Source: an uncultured Bacteroidia bacterium
GTDB lineage: Bacteria; Bacteroidota; Bacteroidia; Bacteroidales; UBA932
Length of the DNA stretch: 7,425 nt
NCBI GenBank assembly: GCA_902797895.1
Contig: CADBUS010000014.1
Coordinates: 1-7,425 of the forward strand
Reading direction: 5' to 3'
Position numbers and translations under genes: made by a program. Positions within the stretch are counted from its first letter, which is position 1; each line of letters begins with the position of its first letter. This document shows, piece after piece, positions 1-4,547 of this stretch. The notes under the pieces are model-generated. The model worked only from the letters and a program-made list of their open reading frames with translations, had not been told where the DNA came from and searched no databases.

Positions 1-984
1 TATCTGAGTTTTAGAAAGATTAGTTGGGGAGAGTTTATTGCAGGGCTTAAGCAGTGCAATTGGTGGTGGATTGGGGCCACAATGTTTTTTGGCTTTGCCG
101 GCTTTGTAATAAGAGGGGCAAGGTGGAATCTGCTGCTCAGAGAAGTGGAGCCAAATACGCCGTTAAAGGCTGCATACGACGGAGTTACAATAGGTTACCT
201 TGCAAACTTTGCCTTTCCGCGCATAGGAGAGGTTGTGCGCTGTATTACCATAAGCTCATATCCTGTTGGGGCAAGAAAGGGCAAAACTGCATCTGCCCCC
301 AAAAGCTCTTTGACTTTTGAATCTGCCTTGGGAACCGTTATTGTGGAGAGAGCGTGGGATTTAATCTGTTTAGTGGCCATTGCGGTAATTTTTACCCTCA
401 TCTTTTGGAAAGAGTTCGGCCTGTTTATAAAAACTAATCTGTTTGGCGGCATCAAAAATATGTTCGGCTCCGCTGCAACTGCCGGAGTTATCTTTATTGT
501 TTTTATAGCGATAGTTATAGCCCTGCTTAGAATCTTTAGAAATAACCGCTTTGTTATCAAGATAGTGGGAGCATTCAAGAAAATTTTGAGCAATCTTAAA
601 CAGGGGCTTTTGTCTGCATTCAGAATGAAAGGCAAGTGGAGCTTTATGCTGCTTACAATCTTGCTTTGGGGCAGCTATCTTCTTACAAGCAAATGCACTC
701 TTATGGCTATGCCTGCACTCGCCTCGCTTAGCTGGGCAGATGCTCTCTTTTTGATGTTCTTGGGCGGATTCGGCTGGGCGGTTCCGGTGCAGGGAGGCAT
801 TGGAGCCTACCACTTTATAATAGCCCTTGCACTCTCTCAACTATATGGAATAGCAGACTCCAATGCAGTTGTATTTGCCACAATAAGCCACGAGGCTCAG
901 GCATTTATGATGATACTTTGCGGAGCAATATCTTTAATATCATACACTACCGCAAAGAGAGCTGCAAGGTTAAACAAGCAATGA
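1..984 (+). CDS. YbhN/LPG-synthase-TM family integral membrane protein, 5'-truncated by the window
   Basis: The reading frame is open from base 1 and ends at TGA 982-984, giving 327 residues; the true start lies before the window (the first in-frame ATG, at 82, falls inside a predicted membrane helix and is unlikely to be the start). The protein is strongly hydrophobic, with helices near residues 21-37, 121-136, 158-178, 214-237, 247-283 and 299-317. Family landmarks of the UPF0104/lysylphosphatidylglycerol synthase TM region are present in order: RGARWNLLL (38-46), NFAFPRIGEVVR (69-80), VERAWD (115-120) and the glycine-rich GGFGWAVPVQGGIGAYHF segment (255-272). Members are inner-membrane proteins, either the flippase part of aminoacyl-phosphatidylglycerol synthases or stand-alone proteins linked to polyprenyl or glycolipid translocation; the exact substrate cannot be read from the sequence. 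It has no visible soluble synthase domain. It converges on the next gene, so it is not in that gene's operon. Family is secure, function is not. Confidence 0.88.
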   Translation, partial: YLSFRKISWGEFIAGLKQCNWWWIGATMFFGFAGFVIRGARWNLLLREVEPNTPLKAAYDGVTIGYLANFAFPRIGEVVRCITISSYPVGARKGKTASAPKSSLTFESALGTVIVERAWDLICLVAIAVIFTLIFWKEFGLFIKTNLFGGIKNMFGSAATAGVIFIVFIAIVIALLRIFRNNRFVIKIVGAFKKILSNLKQGLLSAFRMKGKWSFMLLTILLWGSYLLTSKCTLMAMPALASLSWADALFLMFLGGFGWAVPVQGGIGAYHFIIALALSQLYGIADSNAVVFATISHEAQAFMMILCGAISLISYTTAKRAARLNKQ

Positions 985-993
985 TAGAACAAA

Positions 994-1016
994 AGGCCAA
1001 GAGGCTGCCACAGCCT
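994..1016. terminator. Possible bidirectional terminator hairpin between convergent genes
   Basis: In the 33-bp gap between two convergent genes, AGGCTG (1002-1007) pairs with CAGCCT (1011-1016) around a CCA loop. An alternative stem pairs AAGGC (994-998) with GCCTT (1013-1017). On the minus strand the structure is followed by a T-rich tract (CCTTTTGTTCT), so it could stop transcription of the C26 hydrolase gene; on the plus strand the following tract is poorer in T. The stem is short, so this is a tentative call. Confidence 0.4.
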
Positions 1017-1017
1017 T

Positions 1018-1842
1018 CTACTTTGTTGCTCGGTATTCCGATGCCATCTTTACAAGATGCTCAAATATAGGTAGAAAGCGCATATCTCCGTGGTTTACAA
1101 ACCCCTCCGGATGGAACTGTACACCAAAGGCTTTGCCGTTTTCACTCTCTATGGCTTCAACCACTCCGTCTGTTGCACGAGCGGTTATCTTAAATCCGGG
1201 AGCTAAATCCTTTACCGCCTGATGGTGGAACGAGTTTACATCTATCTCCTCTACTCCCAGCAGTCTGTTTAGCAGAGAGCCTTTTACAATCTTTATTGTG
1301 TGGCTGCCGTAGTAGTTGGGAGCTACCTGACGATGTTGCACCGCATCCTTAACCTGAGTTGGAATATCCTGATAAAGAGAGCCTCCCATAGCTATATTCA
1401 TACTCTGCTCTCCGCGGCAAATGCCAAGCACAGGAATTCCTCTCTCTATGGCACGTTTTATTAAGGTTAAATCAAAAGTATCTCTCTCCGGCACCACCTC
1501 TCCGAGCCTGAGATGAGGTTGCTCTCCAAAAATAAGCGGGCTCACATCCTCTCCGCCGGTCATAACCAAACCATCTATATTATCAAGAATCTCATCTATA
1601 GTAGCGGCATCTGTGGTAACAGGTATAACAAAAACAACTCCACCGGCCGCACGTACAGAGTTCACGTATGTCATACCCACACGCGCGGTACTCCCCTCCG
1701 TATAACCGGAAACTCCTATAACAGGCTTGCGCTGAGCAAATAAATCTACACCTGCAAATACCGATAAGGCAAATATGGCAACAACTGCAATGAGTGCTTT
1801 GCAGAGGCTTCTGCCAATTTTGAATCTTAAAATACTCTTCAT
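1018..1842 (-). CDS. Exported C26-family (gamma-glutamyl hydrolase/PuuD-like) class I glutamine amidotransferase-like hydrolase
   Basis: This is a 274-residue protein starting at ATG (1840-1842). Residues 1-36 form a signal peptide: basic start, hydrophobic stretch ALIAVVAIFALSVFAG, and a probable cleavage LFA|Q at 36/37. The rest is one peptidase C26 domain. The nucleophile elbow is GICRGEQ with Cys142, and the catalytic His244 and Glu246 sit in QFHPE (242-246). The family signatures DGLVMTGGEDVSP (90-102) and NSFHHQ (203-208) are also present. Relatives such as PuuD cleave gamma-glutamyl amide bonds (gamma-glutamyl-GABA) and others act on folate polyglutamates. Export argues against a role in cytoplasmic putrescine breakdown and for periplasmic hydrolysis of gamma-glutamyl compounds, which is inference. 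It follows the serine hydrolase gene by 55 bp with no promoter seen between them, so the two are probably co-transcribed. All catalytic residues are intact. Confidence 0.9.
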   Translation of the reverse strand: MKSILRFKIGRSLCKALIAVVAIFALSVFAGVDLFAQRKPVIGVSGYTEGSTARVGMTYVNSVRAAGGVVFVIPVTTDAATIDEILDNIDGLVMTGGEDVSPLIFGEQPHLRLGEVVPERDTFDLTLIKRAIERGIPVLGICRGEQSMNIAMGGSLYQDIPTQVKDAVQHRQVAPNYYGSHTIKIVKGSLLNRLLGVEEIDVNSFHHQAVKDLAPGFKITARATDGVVEAIESENGKAFGVQFHPEGFVNHGDMRFLPIFEHLVKMASEYRATK

Positions 1843-1897
1843 ATCTCTTTTTATTACTTATTACTTTGATAATTTTCTCTCTCCCTATTGCCAGAAC

Positions 1898-3703
1898 TTA
1901 CTCCACTCTGTACCAGCCGCCAAAAGAGTTCTCCTCCTGATTGCCAAACTCTCTTGTTAATCCCACAACTCTACCATTTTCAATATTAAAAGTTATCTCA
2001 AAGGCGTGGCCATCGCTACGGAAAGTGTAGGTAGTTCCGCTCTTGTGCTTTAGCGGCTTCTCCCATTGCGGCATATCCTTATACTTTGCAGGCAGATAGT
2101 AGAGAGTATTGTTGCGCTGTTTTATTATTATATCCCCAAAAAGATTTTGCACATCGGTACTATCCTGTAAAGCAGCTAATTGCAAAGATTTCACATCTTT
2201 CCTGTATAGCCCTGCCAACTCCTGATTATTTTTTGGCGGAGCAATATACTTAGGCTTTTTTGAGGCGTTTTGACGAGCAATCCGCCTCTGTTGCTCCCTC
2301 TTGTAAGAGTTCCAAAACTCTCTGTTGTAATCTCTCTCCGCCATATCTGTATCCAACCCTTGCGCCTTTCTTACTATATCCACAATTTTGCGCATAAGGC
2401 CGTAACGGGCATTTGCCCCAACCTCTGCATTGAGCAACAGGCAGCCGGCTATTTTGTTCTCCGGCACAAAAAAACAGAGGGCTGTCATACCCCAAGATGT
2501 GCCGGTATGGAAATATATCTTATAGCGGTTATTCTGCTCCACAAACCAACAAAGCCCATAGAGCCTAATCATTGTAGAATCCTGGCTTACAACGGTATAT
2601 CCTCTGTGGAGCGGAAGCATCGCACGCCGCGGCATAATGTAGGCGGTATCCCTTACAACACCTCGTGCATCGCGGTTTACAATATAGCCGTTGTTGCAGT
2701 GCATCTGCGCATATTTCACCAGCTCCTCAACATTGGAGCAGATGCTGCCTGCCGGCCCTATAAAGGTAAGCCATTTAAGAGCCTGCTCATCGCCATAAAG
2801 AGGAGGAGTGGCAGCCTTGCCACCACCTATATATCTGTAATCGTGAGGAGTAGCAACATCCTCTGCCGCAGCAAAACCCTCCGCGTTCATAGTGGAGGCA
2901 GTCATTCCCAAAGGTTTGAAAATTCTTGTGCGTATATTCTCCTCCCAACTGCTCCCGGTATATTTCTCTATCAACTTTTGACAAATCATAAAGCTGATAT
3001 TGTTGTAGCTGTAGGAGCTTCTGAAGCTGAATCCCGGCTTTAGGTAGGCAAGCATCTTGTAGGTATCTTCTCTGCTGTAGCCAAGGTTGCCAAAGTATGT
3101 GCCGGCCTCGTTATAGAGTCCTGTGCTATGGAGCAACGCATCTCTTACAAGCATATTGCCTGTAACATAATTACTTGATATGCCGGCGGTTGAATAACTA
3201 TCGGGAGTATTGAAAATATTAAAATCCGGCAAGAGATTCTTTAAGGTATCTGTCCATTTGAATTTACCCTCTTCAACAAGCTGAGCCATTACTGTGGCGG
3301 TAAACGATTTTGTAACAGAAGCTATATGAAAAATTGTGGAGGAGTTTATAGGTTCTCCCGGGTTATTAACCACAGATTTCACCCCTGCCTGAGTGCTGTT
3401 TTCACTATATCTTACTCCTTGAAAACCAATACCGTCAGATGGCCTAAGCTCCTTAACTCCATACCCCTTGCTCAGTATTACTTTGTTATCTACAGAGAGA
3501 GCCAATGCCATACCAGGCAACTGCCAGGTTGAAAGCACCTGCTGCGCATACCTATCTACAGCACCGGCAATATCCTGCTCTCTTGTTACCAATTGCGGCT
3601 TTGTTGGCTTTGCAATCCCTGCCTGCGCAAATGCTTTGCCGCAAAGAAGCGTAACAGATATCCCTAACAACAGCGCCCTGTAAATCTTTCTGTAAAGTAT
3701 CAT
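1898..3703 (-). CDS. Exported beta-lactamase-related serine hydrolase (class C/PBP4*-like) with C-terminal DUF3471-like domain
   Basis: I place the start at ATG 3701-3703 (601 residues); a TTG two codons upstream is in frame but less likely. Residues 1-26 are a signal peptide with cleavage AFA|Q. The serine beta-lactamase/penicillin-binding fold (PF00144) covers roughly 45-445, with all three active-site motifs: SVTK (Ser129, Lys132), YNN (Tyr233-Asn235) and HTG (His399-Gly401). The PAGSICSNVEELVKYAQ segment near 317-333 is typical of the family. Residues about 446-490 are a basic linker and about 490-601 resemble the small DUF3471-type beta domain often attached to these enzymes. Such proteins include D-aminopeptidases, esterases and PBP4*-like carboxypeptidases; the substrate cannot be assigned, and calling it a resistance beta-lactamase is not justified. 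The direct repeat of the GIY-YIG island begins 11 bp upstream of the start codon, so the whole 5' leader consists of repeat DNA. Confidence 0.92.
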   Translation of the reverse strand: MILYRKIYRALLLGISVTLLCGKAFAQAGIAKPTKPQLVTREQDIAGAVDRYAQQVLSTWQLPGMALALSVDNKVILSKGYGVKELRPSDGIGFQGVRYSENSTQAGVKSVVNNPGEPINSSTIFHIASVTKSFTATVMAQLVEEGKFKWTDTLKNLLPDFNIFNTPDSYSTAGISSNYVTGNMLVRDALLHSTGLYNEAGTYFGNLGYSREDTYKMLAYLKPGFSFRSSYSYNNISFMICQKLIEKYTGSSWEENIRTRIFKPLGMTASTMNAEGFAAAEDVATPHDYRYIGGGKAATPPLYGDEQALKWLTFIGPAGSICSNVEELVKYAQMHCNNGYIVNRDARGVVRDTAYIMPRRAMLPLHRGYTVVSQDSTMIRLYGLCWFVEQNNRYKIYFHTGTSWGMTALCFFVPENKIAGCLLLNAEVGANARYGLMRKIVDIVRKAQGLDTDMAERDYNREFWNSYKREQQRRIARQNASKKPKYIAPPKNNQELAGLYRKDVKSLQLAALQDSTDVQNLFGDIIIKQRNNTLYYLPAKYKDMPQWEKPLKHKSGTTYTFRSDGHAFEITFNIENGRVVGLTREFGNQEENSFGGWYRVE

Positions 3704-3730
3704 CTTCAAAGTTTTTGTTTCTTATGTTTT

Positions 3731-3758
3731 GAACTCTTCACTCCGTTCAGAGTGACAG
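3731..3758 (-). repeat. Inverted hairpin unit, left copy
   Basis: Read on the minus strand this 28-nt unit is a diverged copy of the forward unit at 3868-3895. Its stem ACTCT/AGAGT, tandem G-A and A-G mismatches, AC/GT inner pairs and GGA triloop are intact. Together with the forward unit it forms imperfect terminal inverted repeats of the left direct repeat. Its last two minus-strand bases (3731-3732) differ from the right inverted copy and lie outside the stem. Confidence 0.8.
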
Positions 3759-3784
3759 AGATACCCATTCTGAACCTAAACTGC

Positions 3785-3872
3785 ATTCTGAGCATTCTCT
3801 TCTGTCATTCTGAGCATTCTCTTCTGTCATTCTGAACATTCTCTTCTGTCATTCTGAACATTCTCTTCTGTC
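3785..3872. repeat. Tandem array of four 22-bp units (left)
   Basis: Four contiguous 22-bp units begin at 3785, 3807, 3829 and 3851. Each begins ATTCTGARC and ends CTTCTGTC; the only variable base is G or A at position 8. Each unit repeats the 5' arm of the hairpin unit without its 3' arm, so only the array's end (3868-3895) closes a hairpin. There are no unique spacers, so it is not a CRISPR array. The copy number differs from the right array, as expected from slippage. Confidence 0.9.
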
Positions 3873-3895
3873 ATTCTGAGCGTAGCGAAGAATCT
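3868..3895 (+). repeat. Forward hairpin unit, left copy
   Basis: This 28-nt unit folds as ATTCT (3873-3877) with AGAAT (3889-3893), then tandem G-A/A-G mismatches, a GC/GC pair step and a GTA triloop (3882-3884). It is identical to 4308-4335 and 4356-4383. On the minus strand it immediately follows and partly contains the stop codon of the GIY-YIG gene (3894-3896). No T-run follows, so it is a poor intrinsic terminator. Confidence 0.85.
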
Positions 3896-4175
3896 ATAAC
3901 GATAAATCTTTTCGTTCTCTATTTATAGAGTCAATTAAATCGTTTTTCTTTTCGCGTCTCCATCCTTTTATTGTTTTTTCTCTAAAAATAGCTTGCTCTA
4001 TGTCAGAAAAAGTTTCAAAATATACTAATTTGTTACAGTTATATTTTGATGTAAAAACAGCACCAATTCCACTCTTATGCTCTGCAACTCTTTTTGCAAG
4101 ATCATTTGTTACACCAACATACAATGTAGAATTATTGTAATTGCTCATTATATATGTATAATATGTTTTGTACAT
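3894..4175 (-). CDS. Small GIY-YIG endonuclease
   Basis: This is a 93-residue single-domain protein starting at ATG (4173-4175). The GIY-YIG core is visible: YYTYIMSN (5-12) replaces the first motif, LYVGVTN (18-24) the second, followed by the catalytic Arg29 and His33 in KRVAEHK and the metal-binding Glu66 in FREKTIKGWRREKK (64-77). Length and layout match the short stand-alone COG2827-type (YhbQ/UvrC-N-like) members, not UvrC or group I intron homing enzymes. It has no separate DNA-binding domain. The start codon is 1 bp from the right direct repeat, and the TAG stop is inside the terminal hairpin of the left one, so its leader and end are repeat DNA. GC content is about 28%, far below its neighbours, suggesting horizontal origin. 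I infer that it nicks or cuts DNA, perhaps at the flanking repeats; some small GIY-YIG proteins are, as I recall, single-strand-specific and repeat-directed. The real target is unknown. Confidence 0.92.
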   Translation of the reverse strand: MYKTYYTYIMSNYNNSTLYVGVTNDLAKRVAEHKSGIGAVFTSKYNCNKLVYFETFSDIEQAIFREKTIKGWRREKKNDLIDSINRERKDLSL

Positions 4176-4192
4176 ATTGTTTCTTATGTTTT

Positions 4193-4220
4193 AGACTCTT
4201 CACTCCGTTCAGAGTGACAG
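4193..4220 (-). repeat. Inverted hairpin unit, right copy
   Basis: On the minus strand this 28-nt unit matches the forward unit (4308-4335) at 23 of 28 positions. Four of the five differences are two compensatory pair changes (T-A to C-G in the outer stem, G-C to A-T in the inner stem); the fifth is the middle base of the triloop (GTA to GGA). The predicted fold is therefore fully retained. Confidence 0.85.
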
Positions 4221-4246
4221 AGATACCCATTCTGAACCTAAACTGC

Positions 4247-4312
4247 ATTCTGAGCATTCTCTTCTGTCATTCTGAACATTATCTTCTGTCATTCTGAGCA
4301 TTCTCTTCTGTC
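4247..4312. repeat. Tandem array of three 22-bp units (right)
   Basis: Contiguous units begin at 4247, 4269 and 4291. They are the same as those in the left array except for one C-to-A change in the second unit (4281). One unit fewer than the left array is present. Confidence 0.9.
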
Positions 4313-4335
4313 ATTCTGAGCGTAGCGAAGAATCT
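4308..4335 (+). repeat. Forward hairpin unit, right copy 1
   Basis: Identical over all 28 nt to 3868-3895. It closes the right 22-bp array and gives the same five-pair stem, tandem G-A mismatches and GTA triloop. Confidence 0.85.
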
Positions 4336-4355
4336 ATTGGAGGCTTTCCTGCCCC

Positions 4356-4383
4356 CTGTCATTCTGAGCGTAGCGAAGAATCT
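4356..4383 (+). repeat. Forward hairpin unit, right copy 2
   Basis: A third identical copy follows after an 18-bp unrelated spacer (4338-4355), making a 48-bp step from the previous copy. Its downstream bases (AATCTATAAC at 4379-4388) match the outer edge of the left repeat (3891-3900) better than copy 1 does, so this may be the original right border. Confidence 0.8.
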
Positions 4384-4391
4384 ATAACTAT

Positions 4392-4419
4392 GAACCCTTC
4401 ACTTAATTCAGAGTGACTA
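4392..4419 (-). repeat. Decayed inverted hairpin unit
   Basis: This matches the left inverted unit at 22 of 28 positions. The outer stem is retained with one wobble pair and the inner stem has become A-T plus a T-G wobble, but the loop is TAA, no longer GNA. It marks the outer edge of the island and suggests an older, degenerating copy. Confidence 0.6.
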
Positions 4420-4448
4420 CTCACAATGACAAATTGTTTGCACCCCCT

Positions 4449-4456
4449 CAAAAGTA
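4449..4456 (-). promoter_or_regulatory. Possible -7 box for the minus-strand cluster
   Basis: Read on the minus strand this is TACTTTTG, a full match to the Bacteroidetes -7 motif TAnnTTTG. It would drive transcription leftward through the right repeat into the GIY-YIG gene and perhaps the two hydrolase genes. No matching TTTG is found 19-21 bp upstream, so support is weak; it is listed because no other match was found in the leader regions of these genes. Confidence 0.3.
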
Positions 4457-4493
4457 CAAAAAATGTAGCAACCCCCTATCCCAACAGCAATAA

Positions 4494-4525
4494 TTTCCTA
4501 TTTTAACAAAATGGTTTTAACTTTG
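4494..4525 (+). promoter_or_regulatory. Bacteroidetes-type promoter of radA
   Basis: TTTC (4494-4497) is a three-of-four match to the -33 element, and TAACTTTG (4518-4525) is a full match to the -7 motif TAnnTTTG, with 20 bp between. Transcription would start near 4529, leaving a leader of about 19 nt before the radA ATG. There is no Shine-Dalgarno site, as is usual in this phylum. Confidence 0.65.
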
Positions 4526-4547
4526 AGGATGGTTTTCAATTACTGTT

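Larger units (their letters stand above)
3715..3897. repeat. Left long direct repeat of the GIY-YIG island (183 bp)
   Basis: This segment matches 4177-4337. The first 92 bp (3715-3806 against 4177-4268) differ only at two adjacent bases (GA at 3731-3732, AG at 4193-4194). The order is a 16-bp AT-rich lead, an inverted hairpin unit (3731-3758), a short spacer with one ATTCTGAAC arm at 3767, four tandem 22-bp units, and a forward hairpin unit (3868-3895). The left copy has four 22-bp units and the right copy three, which accounts for the length difference. It lies between the serine hydrolase start and the end of the nuclease gene and covers the stop codon of the latter. Confidence 0.9.
4177..4337. 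repeat. Right long direct repeat of the GIY-YIG island (161 bp)
   Basis: This is the second copy of the segment at 3715-3897, with the same order of parts: AT-rich lead, inverted hairpin unit (4193-4220), single ATTCTGAAC arm (4229), three 22-bp units (4247-4312) and forward hairpin unit (4308-4335). It abuts the start codon of the GIY-YIG gene, so it supplies that gene's 5' leader. Confidence 0.9.
3715..4385. mobile_element. Candidate cassette: GIY-YIG nuclease gene between long direct repeats of hairpin units
   Basis: Two directly repeated segments, 3715-3897 and 4177-4337 (plus an extra hairpin copy to 4385), enclose a 282-bp GIY-YIG nuclease gene with almost no spare DNA: 1 bp on the start side, while the stop codon lies inside the other repeat. 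The gene is much poorer in GC than the surrounding genes (about 28% by hand count). No transposase, integrase or clear target-site duplication is seen, so this is not a standard insertion sequence. The arrangement fits a small selfish or domesticated element whose nuclease may recognise the repeats. The structure is seen directly; mobility is inferred. Confidence 0.55.

Noticed and set aside
82..84. ATG at 82 as the real start of the YbhN-like gene
   Set aside because: The frame is open to base 1 and the residues before the ATG continue a typical family N-terminus leading into a membrane helix.
195..840. Minus-strand open frames (195-635 and 370-840) opposite the YbhN-like gene
   Set aside because: They overlap each other and a well-supported membrane protein gene, and show no family motifs.
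2270..3043. 257-codon open frame on the plus strand inside the serine hydrolase gene
   Set aside because: It lies antisense to an intact enzyme with all active-site motifs, and its translation has no recognisable domain.
3701..3709. TTG start codon for the serine hydrolase at 3707-3709
   Set aside because: An ATG two codons downstream starts a normal signal peptide and is the more likely start.
3868..3895. Terminal hairpin as an intrinsic terminator of the GIY-YIG gene
   Set aside because: No T-run follows on the minus strand, and the same hairpin occurs in three copies as part of a repeat, so a terminator role is not supported.
3785..4312. Regular 22-bp repeats that might suggest a CRISPR array
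   Set aside because: The units are contiguous with no unique spacers and no cas genes are nearby.
3715..4419. Standard insertion sequence or MITE with target-site duplication
   Set aside because: No transposase is present and no clear target duplication could be found at the borders; only imperfect inverted units inside each direct repeat are seen.
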